Shown here: positions 43,901 to 56,814 of the stretch, one piece after another
Numbering within the stretch: the first letter of the stretch is position 1
Layout of the letters: the number at the start of each line of letters is the position of its first letter
From: Histoplasma ohiense
Lineage: Eukaryota > Ascomycota > Eurotiomycetes > Onygenales > Ajellomycetaceae
Direction of reading: 5' to 3'
DNA length: 64,000 bases
Assembly: GCA_017607445.1 (NCBI GenBank)
Contig: JAEVHH010000002.1
Location: 2,657,501-2,721,500, forward strand
Position numbers and translations under genes: made by a program
Notes under the pieces: model-generated
Told to the model about the DNA's origin: nothing
The model's input: the letters and a program-made list of their open reading frames with translations, nothing else
Database searches by the model: none

Positions 43901-45652
43901 TGCTGTCTCCTACCACGGCTAAACGTACGAAAATGGGATCTCGGAAGATCTTGACTCTGCTTAGGACTTCCATACTGGCTATCAAGAGGAGATAGCGACC
44001 GCAGGGTGGCTTTGACGGCCTCAGCTAGTAACGTTGTTTCATGAGTGGACGGATGTGAAATAACATCGACCGAGTGAGAGCGACGACACCCGGAGATATG
44101 GCCACCATCAGGAACAAGCATAGCTTGTTGAATATGCTGCGCTGGGGTATGGTTGGCCATTTTTTTCAAAACTTCAATTGCCTCCTTGCCACATTCAAAA
44201 AACGAAAAGAAATACTACAGTGACACAAGAGTGTTAGCGTCAACTAATCCAGGATACTTATATATATATATATATATATTTCGTTCAGGGACGCGGGTTT
44301 AATTTTACCTCATCAATGGCATAACTTTCGCCGCTTTCAACCACACGGATTTTGAACGTATGCGCAAAGTCAATGACAGGATTCTCCTCTATGTCTATAA
44401 CATTCTCGATCGGCAATGATATTTTAACGCTATCACCGTCGTTATGGGACCTGAAGATAACCTTCTGTAAGGTCTTCACCCATTCCCTCGCGCTCGTCGC
44501 ACTATCGGCCCGAAACTGGTATATTCGATTGTTTGTCGTGATGGTGAAATCCTTCACGTTGTTATCTGTATCTTTATCCTTGCCCTTCTGTTCTGCGAGA
44601 TTGGCGGATATCCCATAACGTAGGTCGACATGACCACTTGGAAAATACAAGTTTGAAGGGTCCATATAATAGGATAATACATCCTCTTTGAGGGCAACCC
44701 AGTACCGATTATACTTCGGATTTTGGCGTCCTCGCTTCGAGAGATAACCTGATTTGATGATGGTATGGGGCTTTTTCGGAAGGTAGGCGTAGAAGCTGAT
44801 ATGCTTTTCGGTGATATACATATATCCCTGAAGCAACACACTCTGGAGCAACCAGCATTGATATTCTGATATGACCTTTTCCGGTCTATCAAATCCGAAA
44901 ATATCCATGAGTCTCGCGGAAAGTAGGGATGAAGGCGACAATTCCTTTCGTTGACAACAAGTTTTCCCTGGAGGTTCTGTCGGGTTAAGCAGCGGTTCAG
45001 ATTCGCCAAAGCGAGACTGTGCGTCGAGCATGCGGCTCAGGACTGGAGCCTCCGTAGCGGCCACCAGCCGTACAGCTTTCGCCGAGGACGGCTCGCTTGT
45101 AACTGTTGGATCGAGATCCGGTTCCGGTTCAGGTGCTGGCACCTTGCCTTTATTACCTCTATGTGGTAGTTTCGCCAGTGACTTCAAAAACTTGTTTTCC
45201 GAAAGCCTCTTCCGATGATGCGGTCGACCACGGTCCTCCGCTGCGTTGGGTACTGATGACTTGTCCCGCTTAGCGATATTCAGAACATGGGTAGTTGAAG
45301 CACCACCATCACGACGACCATCGACACCATCGTTCGATAAGAAGCGGTCCTTTGGCAGCCGGGCCGCATCGGCATCCTCATCTTCCGCATCGCTGGATTC
45401 ATCGAAACGGTTGTGGAAATCGTTTTTAGAGCTCGCGGCAGCGATCATGGAGAAGACGGACTGGTGCATATATGGGAACCTCCCTCCACGGCCAGCTGTG
45501 CCCGCAGGCGGAGCGGTCATATCCTCATGTTCATCATCGCCCATTTTTAATCGGTCAGGGATATGGCTCTGTGGGAGACGGTACGTGGACGCGAGATGAG
45601 GTTTCGAACTGCTACTGGACCCTGCAGTTCTCGATTCGTCGTCAGGAGGCAT
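40973..45652 (-). CDS. ATG26: UDP-glucose:sterol 3-beta-glucosyltransferase Atg26
   Basis: Transfers glucose from UDP-glucose to ergosterol; the Pichia orthologue is needed for pexophagy. Exons 45652-44309, 44214-41443 and 41341-40973 (introns of 94 and 101 bp), 1494 residues. Order of domains: disordered acidic N-terminus; first GRAM (about 220-270, [19 protein letters not shown]...[16 protein letters not shown]); PH domain (about 285-390, [21 protein letters not shown]...[11 protein letters not shown]) split before [13 protein letters not shown]; second GRAM ([39 protein letters not shown]); GT28 N-domain from [22 protein letters not shown]-domain with [12 protein letters not shown] and [20 protein letters not shown]. 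The last exon gives [11 protein letters not shown] and the conserved ESWTFVG-like EDSWTFVGD. Length and order match filamentous-fungal Atg26. Confidence 0.96.
44259..44279. repeat. TA microsatellite inside an ATG26 intron
   Basis: About ten TA units within the 94 bp intron 44215-44308. Confidence 0.9.
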
Positions 45653-47033
45653 GATTGCAGATAAGGTTGAAAGCTGTTATGATGTATCAAAGATAGACGG
45701 GAGGGTTGTGGGTTTATCGAGCAAGTGACCTAGTGACCGAAAAGGGAACGTGATGTCAAACGTAAGGCTGCTGGGTGACGGGTTAGATTTATGCCCTAGC
45801 GGATACATGAGTCGACAGTTGAATTTAGCAACAAAGGAACAATAAATGAGAAAGAAACAGAAGGAGCCTTGCAAAAGGTGTGCGAGCTCCGTTCTTGGTT
45901 TTCGGAAAAAGAGAGATAGCCAAGTGTGGTAATATGGAGATATATGGGGAAATCGAGGCAGGATGAAAGCTTACCTGTGCGCTTAGGCAGACACCGAGCT
46001 TGAAGACAACGGTAACTTGAAAGTAGAGAATAACAGCCGAGCTGGGCACGAAAAAAAAAAAAAAAAAGGATAACTAACTAGTCGCTGGGCGTAGCTTAAA
46101 CTGACGGGTATCATTTAAACATCAAAAGAAGGAATAACCATTGAACATCCACACAAGAAACAGAAAGAAAGAAAAGAAAAGAAAAGAAAAGAAAAAAGAA
46201 ATAAAATGAGCCAACAACGAGTGGTATTATTTGCGGGTCACCGACAAAATGCCTGCTTGCTTTTCCAAGTGCAGGACGGGGACTAACGGATCGGGTAGAA
46301 CAGCAGCAGCTTGGGTTTCTATCCCGGTATGTAGCCAACTAGATCTAACGAATCAGCAAGGAGGAGGTAAAGGGGAGAAGGGGAGGAGAGGCATCCATCG
46401 CTGGACCAAGAGGACAGGAGACGCAAGATGAGGTTGAAGTCGTGAGACGCAGGACGCCGTCGTTGAGTCGTTGGTTGGATCGAAGTCGGAGCTTGTCCAG
46501 ATCCCACAGAGCCTCCAGGCAAAAGCGGAGCCGCGCCGCCAAGCAGTTTGCGCAACGAGCGGAGTCAGGTGGCTGGCTTATGTAATTCCGCCTGCGTCCC
46601 GAGACGTCAGTTGCCGTTTCTGGAAAGATGCCTTGCGGGGAGGATTTGTTGGTCTGCTTTGTTCTTTGGTCATGGGTGGTAATAATGGTCATGAATGCCA
46701 GTGATAGTGATAACGGTGATAATGATGATGACGATTTCAGGTGATCCAACGCCTTTCGTCACCCCGGCTATGCCAAGGGAGAGTCGAAAGGAAAAGTGGA
46801 TCATAGGGCCAGATCTAATAATAAAAATAGCTACCAACCAAAAGGATGACATCCGCTACAACGAGAAATGAAAGACATCGCCCCAGAAGACCCCTTCTTC
46901 CAAAAACAAAGAGAAAGAAATCATTATTAACCGTGAACTGAAGAAAACACCATGATGTCTTTCCCGTTCCTGCAACCCCGTACATTCCAAATCCTGGCGA
47001 AAAAGACGAGACGAAGTGAAATAGAACAAAAGT
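45653..47033. other. Intergenic, ATG26 promoter and prenylcysteine oxidase 3' flank
   Basis: No supported gene. A poly-A run at about 46050-46067 and a gaaaa repeat at about 46165-46200. Frames at 46345-46749 (-) and 46471-46704 (+) have no domain. A long untranslated or intron-containing leader for ATG26 could lie here. Confidence 0.5.
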
Positions 47034-48827
47034 TTAAAGCCCAACGCCGTCCTCGAACTTCTTCAGCTTCGTCTCAAACTTTGAAACCCACTCAGACAAT
47101 ATCAACCCGGCAACATTCATCCCAGATAACGAACTAGTCTCCATCGTCGATATAAAGCTCTCCATCCCGTTGGTATACCATAGATTAGGCGCAAGTTTTA
47201 TATCTTCAAACGTCACCCGCGGGTACAGGTATGGGTACGACTGCCACACTTTCTCATAGTACCAGCTGATGTGAGACTTGGAGATATCCGCTATGCTCTG
47301 GTCCGCAGTATAGCTGGCTTCACTGCTGCTGCTGCTGTTGTCGAACATCCGTGCCTCGTCGATTCCGAGAATGTCAGATACAAAATTTGCTTTCAGCGGC
47401 TTTGGAGAGAAAACCTTGTATACATAATGAGTGCCACCTGAAATGCCATCCTGAAGAGAATTGGCTGGTGCCTCTACCTTTTTCAGCGTGCTGATGCTCC
47501 AGAATTGAGCCGGGCCGACACCATCAGTGCGAGCGCCTAGCTTGACGTTGGCGGGCAATGTTGTGAGAACAGCTTCGGGGACTGAGGAGCCGCTGGGCAT
47601 TTTGAAATATTCCGGTGAGAGTTTATAGGGGGAGGCAAAAATGGTGACGTGCAGGTCAACGTAGCGCGGAGAATGAAGCGGCCGTTTTGGTGGGGGAGAC
47701 AAAGAGATATTCGAGAATTGATATGGGTTCGCGATGACGACATGGTCAAATGTTTCTTGCTCGACAGAAAAGCTATTACCACCATCGACGCCTGCGTCCT
47801 GATAGCTGACGGTGTATGTATTATTGTCCGAAAGCTTAATGCTAGATACAGGCGAGTTTAATCTCACTGTTGCCTTCGACGCATTGAGCATGGACTGGAA
47901 AATTTGCCAGTTGCCCCCTTCCACAGCGACAGCTCCATCAGTCGCCATGCATACCATTGTCTCGAGGCCATGGATCAAGCCCAGGTTCTGGCCATAATTC
48001 ACTCGTGTACTGGCCTGGATAATCTCCCTGGCAAATAGTTCTGCTATACCATTATCTTTCAAGTATTCCGCGCCAGAAGTCCAGGTTGCTTCAGCAAGCC
48101 CGGTGCTCACAGCCACGTCGGATAAGGACTGAAAGGGAAAATAGGGGAACTTGTAGAGCTTCAAAAACTTGTTGACTGTCTCCTTCATGAGATTCTGTGT
48201 CTTCATAGGAGCCCAGCCATATCTATAGAGCAGCTTGAACACGTTCCACCAATAGGCGTCTGTTCGCGATTGGAGAAAAGCGAACTCTTTGCCATCCCAG
48301 ACTCCCAAGCTGTAAGTGGATTCCTTGGGCTGTCCAAAGTCTGCATCTCTCAATTTGAGGCCAAATTTCTTCGAGGCTCCAATAAGGTTTTTGTTCACTT
48401 CGACAAAGATGGATGCTCCGAGCTCAATTGGATGGGAAGGGTCATCGAACAGATTGATGGTGGTAGATCGACCACCAACGTAGGAGGCCCGCTCGTAAAC
48501 GGTGATGTTGAGTGCGATGGAGAAGAAATTGGTAAACTGTCGCAGATAGTAGGCTGTCGAAGTACCAGCAGACCCGGCACCTTGGTAAATAGAAAAGCCG
48601 TCGTCAATATATTATTGCCTTGTAGACATAGAAGGGGATAACATACCAATAACCGCAACCCTCTTTGCTGTAGCCGCAGCCGGCGATGGAAATAAGGGAT
48701 TGGGCGGCTCAGCCTGCAAGGGCGCTTGGGCATCATCTCGACAGCTCGAGAAGGTTGCAGACAGGAGGAAACAGAGCACGAAGGCCGTGCCTTGTAAAAC
48801 GAAGCCTTTCGTAGTCGAGAGATGCAT
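47034..48827 (-). CDS. Prenylcysteine oxidase / lyase (FAD-dependent)
   Basis: Cleaves the thioether of farnesyl- or geranylgeranyl-cysteine released from degraded prenylated proteins, in lysosome/vacuole-type compartments (mammalian enzyme). Exons 48827-48647 and 48580-47034 with a 66 bp intron, 575 residues. The N-terminus (LQGTAFVLCFLLSATFSSC) is a signal peptide. After splicing, KRVAVIGAGSAGTSTAYYL is the Rossmann GxGxxG FAD site, continued by ITVYERASYVGGRSTT. The family region GASIFVEVNKNL, then TWTSGAEYLKDNGIAELFAREIIQASTRVNYGQNLGLIHGLETMVCMA and the C-terminal FAD-contact block NLWYTNGMESFISTMETSSLSGMNVAGLI all match. Several N-x-S/T sites fit a glycoprotein. Ser-rich insertion at about 470. 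Confidence 0.9.
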
Positions 48828-49952
48828 AGCCGTGACTCCTCATTGACCGTACAAATAACGAATGGGGGGGGGGGGGTGTTACGTCAGACAAATGCTAACA
48901 AAAAACAAAAATACCGTATACCGTACATATACAGATCTGTATGGGTAAGTTATGTTAGGATAGGCAGGAAGAAGAGAGTGTCGGCGGAATCAGCGCAGCC
49001 CCTATTCAAGAAACTCACATCATCAATGTTTGTTCGCGGAGAACGGCCGGCTGAGGTTTGAAGCTCAAGTTGTCGGTGTTGTGGCTTCCCGGTCCGCGCG
49101 TTGGCCCATGCAAGGAGCCTCATCGCATGCAGGCGCGGCCAATGAGTCAATTTATAACAAATACATCTGTGCCGATATCAAAAAAAATAAAAAAATAAAT
49201 AAATAAATAAAATAAAATAATACCTCACGAACATGCATCATAGTATACAAGGCACGTGGAGTAGGGGTATATCATATGTATCCGAGTCCCTTTGAAGATG
49301 TTCCAGAAATGGCTTTGATTGGCTCTGTATGTGTTGGGCCGCTAAAGAAGCCAAAAGTAACCATGGAGGCTACAAGGTTAAATCAACCTCAATAAATTAC
49401 AAATATACAGGATATTCGCAGCGGATACATTGTGTAAAAAGAGAAGATACCAAGATAGGTCTCGTGCGCAAATTCCAGATGACTGCTACCTACTATTATG
49501 CCTGTTTGTCAATAGGAATGATGAAGCCGAGATCTCCCATATTTCCGTGGCCTATGCGTGCAAGCAAACCTGCTCAGGCCCAACACAAATCAAGATCGGA
49601 CGAAATCACATAGAAATGTCGGCAGTCCTTTATCTATCCGTCGAGGAAATTGTGGCCTAGATTGTGTTCCTGATTGCTGCCAGCTGGAATGCAATTGCCA
49701 AAAGAACATATTGCACTTGTATACCTGGGGGTACATACCCAGGTACCCTCATACTTCCCCCTCTGCTGTTGATTTTACTCTCTCTACTCTCTACCTATGG
49801 TATACTGTATGCATCCTGCCTCGGTCTTCTTTGCATTATGTGTCTATGATATTTCTCGATCTGTGGCCGTCTCAATTGTACTCCGCTCCCCTGAGATCCA
49901 AAAGGCTTTACGTTTACGCTCTCCAACACACCAAAACCGCTCCCCATTCACC
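48828..49952. other. Intergenic between divergent genes
   Basis: Shared upstream DNA. Poly-G at about 48865-48876 and an aaat repeat at about 49182-49220. The frame of the next gene is open upstream to 49797, but that part looks non-coding. Frames at 49329, 49430 and 49558 are not credible. Confidence 0.5.
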
Positions 49953-50648
49953 ATGGGCCCTTTGACCTTCGGCGATATAACAACAGCTATTGCATTTATA
50001 TCTGTCCTTGGTCTAATCATGACATACGATCACATAACCCTCATCAAACAAAAACTCGACGCCCTCAACACCAGGCTCACCGGAGCAATACGGCAAGCAG
50101 AGGCCGCAGAAGCAGAGGCCCGCCTGGCAGTCGAGAAATACAACATCAGCCGCAAGAAGATAGCAATGCTGGAAGAAAAACTGAACGACTACCAACGCGC
50201 GCTAATGGATGAGGTTGCTGCCATTACCCAGCGCCAGGACTTGAGCACGGCCGTGGTCCGCCGAGGAGGAGAAAAATGCCACCAGGGCAGCCTGAGCCGT
50301 CAGCTGTGCGAGATTCCGTCTGCTTCCTCACGCAGGACGGATACGCTGTCGTATATTAGTAGGAAGACAACTAGAGGGACCATTCTTTCTAAGGATATAT
50401 TTACACAGCAACAAGCCCACCCGCAACAGCACGCCGCTTCTGTTACTGCCACGCCTTGCGTTGCAGACATAATGCTGGGAGAGATGTCACAACCACAACA
50501 TGCAGTAGTACCCAGGGACAATTCCGACTCAGGCAAGAGTTCAGTGCGATCTGCTTTTGCGAGTTTCTCTGCCAAGATACCCTGGAAACTGAGAACAAAG
50601 GAGGCCACGGCCGCAGTGAGGCGAAGGATGACAAGCTTTCACCTTTAA
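49953..50648 (+). CDS. Small membrane-anchored coiled-coil protein, function unknown
   Basis: Single-exon frame of 231 residues from the ATG in caccatggg, the best initiation context. An in-frame extension of 52 codons upstream (to 49797) is open but low-quality. Residues 5-25 (FGDITTAIAFISVLGLIMTYD) form one N-terminal transmembrane segment or signal anchor. Residues 27-90 are strongly helical with heptad-like Leu/Ala (LIKQKLDALNTRL, EAAEAEARLAVEKY, KKIAMLEEKLNDYQRAL), a likely coiled coil. The remaining 130 residues are Ser/Gln-rich and end with a basic stretch. I do not recognise the family. An organelle-membrane tethering role is a guess only. Confidence 0.6.
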   Translation: MGPLTFGDITTAIAFISVLGLIMTYDHITLIKQKLDALNTRLTGAIRQAEAAEAEARLAVEKYNISRKKIAMLEEKLNDYQRALMDEVAAITQRQDLSTAVVRRGGEKCHQGSLSRQLCEIPSASSRRTDTLSYISRKTTRGTILSKDIFTQQQAHPQQHAASVTATPCVADIMLGEMSQPQHAVVPRDNSDSGKSSVRSAFASFSAKIPWKLRTKEATAAVRRRMTSFHL

Positions 50649-51997
50649 CTAAAATGTAACAAAGTTGAACTGGTGGCTGTGAGCATGCACTGTGTTTGTT
50701 GGTTCGTTCTAGGTTTCTTGGGTCCTAACATTGCTGGCAAACAGTACTTCGAGGGACCCACTTCTTTGGTCGACATTTTTCAGTCTTAAGAGCTTCGCAA
50801 ACTCGGCTGACTAGATGCTATCCGCTGCTTCTCTTTATATAAATGGGCGATGTCGGACGAGCTACGTATGAATCCACAGCCCGAACTATTCTCGTGAAAA
50901 TTCGAATCATACTATTTAGCGTGCCCGGCAGCACTCCACCTTCTTGTTACCTCCCCCTGGATTTGTGTGCGTGCTATTGATTCTCTATCAATATTCGCAT
51001 GGTACGTTCTACATCTCAGAAATATTCAACGAAGGAAAGTCAACTAGTATGGATATTAACGCTAATAGCGACTCTTTTGGTAGCGTTGTATACATAGCGA
51101 GGCGATGTGTGTCCCCCTACCCTTGCATGATAGCTAATCCCCACTGGATAACCTGGGCAACGCAGCACATACAACCATACGTCTTGTTAAAACAAGTATG
51201 TACTTTAGAATTCAAGAGATAGAATTAACATAAAGCAAAATTGAAGTCTGAACATAACAGTCGAGCACATAAGTTCTGTACTGAAGACATAATCCAAATG
51301 GGGAAATGCGAATGTCTGTCTATCCATAGATATATACATAAAACGCCGTATTGAACGATCTAACCCTATAATGAAAAAACAAAATTGAAATCAAACTCTC
51401 CTCCCCCCCCTCTCCTTTTTTCTTTTGAAATTGGCCCTCAAAAGACGGGGACAGGGAGGCGTAGTTTCAAAAACCTAACCTAGCAACCCCGTTACAGCTT
51501 CGATAGAATCTGCCCCCATCCCCACTCCCAAGTACCAACTCATCAGTACGATAGTCCGGAGTCCGGGTTAAAGGCGACCTCATTCAATGGATTTTGCCTC
51601 TCTGTAATATGTTCATAGTTCAAGGAAGATGTGTGGGTGTTAGCTGAGTCATCATGGCCGGCAAAACATTCCGCATTAGGTAGCACCTCTTCTGGGCTTT
51701 CGCACCACAAACTTATCGAAAATCAACATCAGATGGGACATTTCTCGACTTCTCCAACACACGGCTAAAAGGGGTTCTTTATTGGCTATGCTTCACCTGA
51801 AGTAATTCGCTCCTATCCGCTAACTTTGTGGTAAATACGAGCTCCAGGAGCCTCTCTATTTGACGTGGACGTCTTTCGCTTCTGGTGAAAATACTCGCAC
51901 AAATCTGCACGAAAATCCGGGACGAATCTGCGATATCTGACTTATAAGAGGTGGCCCAAAGAGAATTTCGAGCGAAAGGGAGTGAAAAAGGAACAAC
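50649..51997. other. Intergenic, upstream of eIF3k
   Basis: No supported gene. Frames at 50944-51222 (+) and 51779-52114 (-) have no domain; the latter overlaps eIF3k exon 1. Nothing else seen. Confidence 0.5.
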
Positions 51998-53083
51998 ATG
52001 GCTGCGTTCGATAAGTGTAAATCGAGGCCGCAGCATATCGATGTCATCCTCAACGGTCTGGACAGATACAATCCAGAAACCACAACAATCTTCCAAGAGT
52101 ATGTTGTTCAGCAATGCGAGGACAGAACGTTTGACTGCTATGCCAATCTGGCATTACTGAAACTGTGAGTGCTTATATTCGGATTTCTATTGAGAGACCA
52201 CTTTTATTGCTGCCACTAGCGATCATATGCTTTCTTTTGAGAATAACAAGCATGAGTCGATTGCGCTTTTGTCGGGTTTTTCCTTTGTGGCCTTATTATG
52301 ATGATCTGTAATTTTATTACATTAACGTTTCCTATTAGCCTGACTCTGTTTCTCGATAAATATCGGTTGAATGGGGATGGGGATCAATTATTTTCCTGAA
52401 AATTACCACCTCCTTCCATGCTCTTGTACACCAACTGCCCGAAAAACCTTCGCTAACAATTGTCTATCGTGGGCAATAAAATCTTCAGTTACCAGTTCAA
52501 TCCTCATCTCCTCCACACCGAAACAACAACCAACATTCTTGCTAAAGCTTTAACCGTTTTCCCTTCGCCTGCCTTCTCCCTCGCTCTCGCCCTCCTCCCC
52601 GCATACACTCAACCATTTTCTGCGTCTACATCGTCTTCGCTCCCCATGCAAACGTCTGACTTCATCGAATCAATCCAAAAGCTTGCCCGCCTCAACACTC
52701 TCCTCGAATCGGCACAATACACCCTCTTCTGGTCAACGCTCAATTCCGACGACCTATACGCAGATTTGGTTGCCGACGTTGCAGGATTTGAAGAGTTGGT
52801 ACGGGTCCGCATTGCGGTTGAGGTCGGCAAGGCATTTCGGGAAATCGGCGCTGATGTACTAGCTCAATGGCTGGACCTGAACGGACTAGAAGCTCTGGAG
52901 AAATTCGTCGTTGATGTTTGCGGATGGGAAGTTGATAAAAGCGCAGGCTCTGATCATACGAGTGCTATTATCAGAGTTCCCAAAAATAAAGAAAATGAGG
53001 CCAGAGGGGAGATCAAGGGTGAGAAAGTGGGAATAGAAATGTTCGGTCGGGTACTTCGGAGGGGTTTGGAACAACCCGCTTGA
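51998..53083 (+). CDS. Translation initiation factor eIF3 subunit k
   Basis: Accessory subunit of the eIF3 complex on the 40S ribosome, present in filamentous fungi and absent from baker's yeast. Two exons, 51998-52164 and 52489-53083, around a 324 bp GT-AG intron, 253 residues. Exon 1 reads [23 protein letters not shown] and ends [17 protein letters not shown]; exon 2 starts [25 protein letters not shown]. The HEAT-like helical part is followed by the winged-helix/PCI region with [64 protein letters not shown] and the C-terminal [30 protein letters not shown]. Nearly every block matches fungal eIF3k as I remember it. The intron is long for this genome. Confidence 0.95.
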
Positions 53084-53539
53084 TTTCCGAATTTTATTTA
53101 TTTTCTTTTTGTGTTAACATTTCGTCTCAATCATTTAACTTTTTCATCTCCTTTTTTTTAAAAATTTATTTTTCCCCTTCTGTGGGAGCAGAATCAGCTC
53201 CGCATCACGCGGAATGAAATGAGGAAATAGAGTTATGGCGGGGAATCGTAACTTCCTGGGAAATATGTATCTGTGAAGTCATCTAAAGCACTTCTTTCAT
53301 AATACTTTGCTCCCTAGCTGCGTTCTCCTTTTTGCAGAGTAACGTGAGCAGCCATTTTGCTAAATAGATACTTATATAAGTTTGTACCAGCGAATCCTTC
53401 TGTCTATTTCCATCTCCTATGTTTCCTAGGTCGTTAAAAATAAATTCGCACGACTAAGCTATTTATATTTTTAACCATCCCCCCCTTTCCTCCCTAGCTC
53501 TGACCAATCCAACTAGCTCAAAATACAGCATCTCCCCAA
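53084..53539. other. Intergenic between convergent eIF3k and PDCD2-like genes
   Basis: 3' flanks of two converging genes, AT-rich with a T-run near 53150. Nothing else seen. Confidence 0.6.
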
Positions 53540-54944
53540 CTACTTCCCTGCGATTCTTTCCTCCCATTGAACACCAACCCACTCCTCCCTCCACCCCAAT
53601 ACCCCCTCATGCTCTAATCCACAATTCGCCGAGCAAACCGCTAAGATCACAGTGCCCCACTCCATCCCCGCATCGTCGGTAGGCCCAAGCCCAATATTTT
53701 CCCGCCCCTCTTCAAGCACCGTGATCGCATGCGGCGTGAGCTGAACTTCAAATACGCGTTCGCGTCCACAATACTCGCAGAGGGGAATCCTATTCGGACT
53801 CTGGCTCGCCGTGCTGTTGCTGGATAGTATGATATGCGATGATTTGGCGGGCGAGGAGGAGGATTGGGAGAATAGTCTGCCCACCGCATCGGTTGTGGAG
53901 TACAGTAAGGGCGCTCCGCGGAATTCGTAGCGGAGGACTTGCTCCGGGTTATGGCCTAGTCGGGTAGAGAAGCGCAGGAAGGATTTGTCGATGCTGGATT
54001 CAAAAGTTTCCTTGGGGTCTGCGCCGGAGGTTGTAGAAGGGTCCTCTTCCATGATGACTGGTTGTGCTGGGTTGTGTAAGGTGGGGGAGGGCGGGTGGGA
54101 GAGAGTTTCATATTCTGCATCAAGGTGGTGATGGGGATAAGGCTTTGGGAATGAGGATTGCGGTGGCCAAGGAAGCGGGGGTCCTGCTACTACTTTCGTG
54201 GGGTGTGGCAGGGGCGGGGAGGAGAGGCGGACCTTTTCGACGAACGTTTCGGGGAGGGATTCGGTTGGCGGGGATAAGGATGGCTTTTGGGGAGGCTTTG
54301 CAGCTAGGGTGGATGTAGGAGCAAGGGCAGCGAAAGGGTTTGCTAAGCTGTTGGAGGATGCGGTTGAAAAAGGGTTTGGGTTGGCTGATTGCCTATGGTT
54401 AGAGGGAGCCGCGCCAAAGAGACTTGAGCCAAGATCTTGCTTGGACTTGCTCTTTACCGGGTTGGGCTCCGGCTCATCTCCCAGTTTCTCAGTTTGAGTT
54501 TGCTGTTGTCTTGAAGTCGAGTTTGCAATTTTGTGCTTCTTTACACCGCGCAGCGCTCTTATACTTCCTGGTTTCCTGGAGCAGGATTTTCTGGGGCACC
54601 CAAAGATATACAACCACCGCTCGTCGTGAGGAAAGTGTTCCGGCAGGTCACCATGTAGCTGGAGGAGAAGCAACATTGGGTTGTTGCAGACTTTGCAGTT
54701 GGCTAAGTCACCGGGTGGTGGGCTGGCGGGGTCAATCCAGGTCTATTGAAATCCTCAATCAGCTTTCCAAGATCGCTGTATAAAATCAAAAGCAGAGCTA
54801 AAGAAAAGATTGGAGCTTTGGTACCGGCCATCCGCCAAGATGACTGATCGAATCGTCAGAAGCATTGTCATCGGCGTAACCAAGGAGGACGTTGGTCTCG
54901 GTGAAGTCTTCGATACCGGAGGAGTCGCTATCGTACGGATCCAT
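53540..54944 (-). CDS. TSR4: PDCD2-domain protein (Tsr4-like ribosome assembly factor)
   Basis: PDCD2/Tsr4 proteins are dedicated chaperones of ribosomal protein uS5 (Rps2) in 40S assembly. Exons 54944-54825 and 54742-53540 with an 82 bp intron, 440 residues. Exon 1 (MDPYDSDSSGIEDFTETNVLLGYAD...SHLGGWP) contains the typical VLLGYAD and GGWP blocks and splices to TWIDPASPPPGDLANC. The N-terminal zinc-binding part has CKVCNNPMLLLLQLHGDLPEHFPHDERWLYIFGCPRKSC. The middle (about 95-280) is Pro/Ser-rich and disordered. The PDCD2 C-terminal domain contains QVLRYEFRGAPLLYS, IPLCEYCGRERVFEVQLTPHAITVL and GMEWGTVILAVCSANC. Confidence 0.93.
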
Positions 54945-56086
54945 TTTTCATAGAGTATGTAGGGAATAGAGCACCGTTGACAAGGGGTGCGCATGCCACC
55001 ATATGCGTAGCAGCTCGCTATGCAATACGGTACGCGATTTGATGTTAGTGGCAGATGCCCAACTCCGTGTTTCCTGATGGTTGCCAGAAGAAAATTAATC
55101 TCAATCTCAAATTTCAACATTGATATCATGTGATCCTCAATCCAGATCGATAAGATTAGGGTTGTGACGTCATTATTACATTATATCTACAAACTACTCC
55201 GTAGTTAAAGCAGTATTCTATCACCATGCCCATCTTCGGTCATTTCTCCAACCATGGGTCACACAGGCCAATGCCATCTCGTTGTCCTTTGTTAGCAGAA
55301 TCGCTGGGCAACGCTGCGACTATCCTTTATTTTCATTCAATTCCTTCCTCTAAGCGAGAATCCATATTTGCTCAACTCGAACGTACTTGCTTAAGGCCTA
55401 GTTAGTTGTCTGTGTTTCATGTCTGCCTGACAGAAATTTTATATCCTGCAGCTCCTTGTCGAACCAAATTTCATCTGAACTAGGTACCCGCTAAGTACTC
55501 GTCCCAGTGATGGTAGGAGAATTGGAGAAAGGCCACCGAATATCTCCCGCCTGAGAGCGTCTAACTCCGTCGGCATCATCATCTTCCCGAATCAAGCCGT
55601 CCATAGTGTGTTAGCAACTGTGGGGAACTAGAAACCTAACCCCCTTCTCTGTCTCCGTTCCAAACGTCTTGTAGCAAAGAGCTAACGAAGAATTGAATTC
55701 AGCTCGGTGGAGCCCCACAGAGCAAAAACCATTCTTCACAACTTTCCAAAAAACGCCGCTGAAAACGGAAATAAATAAATGGGAAATAAATAACTAGTAA
55801 GCAACAAAAGGGAATTTGATATAAATATTATGAAGCAAACCTACTAAGAATCCCCTCCTTTCCCGTCCTGGCTCCTGACTTGATTCTTACCTCTGCTACT
55901 AGTAGTTGTCTCCGTATGCTTGCTTCATTTATTTCCGCGGGCCCGCGATCCCCGCCCTCCCCCCAGCCATGCTCTGTTTCCAGCAAACAAATTACATGCC
56001 TAGGTGGTAGGTGCTCAGTCGATGGCGACGGGGGTCGAGTAGAGCAGAGTCCCTTTTGGAGGCCGTACTAGAGCATAACTCTGCTG

Positions 56087-56090
<4 letters not shown>

Positions 56091-56120
<30 letters not shown>
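56091..56120. repeat. TA microsatellite
   Basis: Fifteen perfect AT units. Confidence 0.95.
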
Positions 56121-56125
<5 letters not shown>

Positions 56126-56757
56126 CATATGACGAGTGACGTGCTAATAAGAAGCAGAACATACAATTATATAGGGCAATGGATGGTGATGGATGATTGT
56201 TATTAGCCTGTGCCAGTTTTAACGACTGGCCGGGTATATATACAGAGATATGAAAAAATTTTTTTTTTTTTTTGATGATGATGGGGGCAAGCGATGGTTG
56301 TCACAACGCCACTTAAACTGCCAATTTGTTTGATATAAATAAATAATGGTGTCGCGCGATGGGTTCAGTTGGTTAGATATAAGATTCATTATGCATTAAG
56401 CCATGGGGCCACGGCACTCTTAATAACACGTGCAACACAAACCGATGAGAACGTGATGGTTGCAAGCTTCAGTTGAAATATTAATATTAGGGAGGGAGAG
56501 AGTGGGAGAGAGAGGTTCCGGATATACTATATAGATAGATAGATAGATAGATATAACCAGCGCTAAAAACAAAAACAGGGCTTATAAAAGAAAAATACAA
56601 CATAGGGATGGAAAAAAAAAAAAAAAAAGAAAAAAAAAACACCCAAAATATTCTATTGATGAAACATGGTAACATAACGAGAAGGAGAAAAGAATACCCT
56701 CCCAAAACCAAATTTCGCCGGTTTCCGTCCCGTCATATCCATCTCTTTCTTTGATGG

Positions 56758-56758
<1 letters not shown>

Positions 56759-56814
<56 letters not shown>
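56759..56814. repeat. GAT microsatellite
   Basis: About 18 perfect gat units, non-coding. Confidence 0.95.

Noticed and set aside
49797..49952. N-terminal extension of the coiled-coil protein
   Set aside because: In frame but Cys/Ser-rich and AT-rich; the ATG at 49953 has a much better context and starts directly before the membrane segment.
56340..56415. tRNA-like stretch (ggttcagttggttaga)
   Set aside because: Resembles a D-arm/A box, but no T-loop B box or acceptor-stem pairing could be found.
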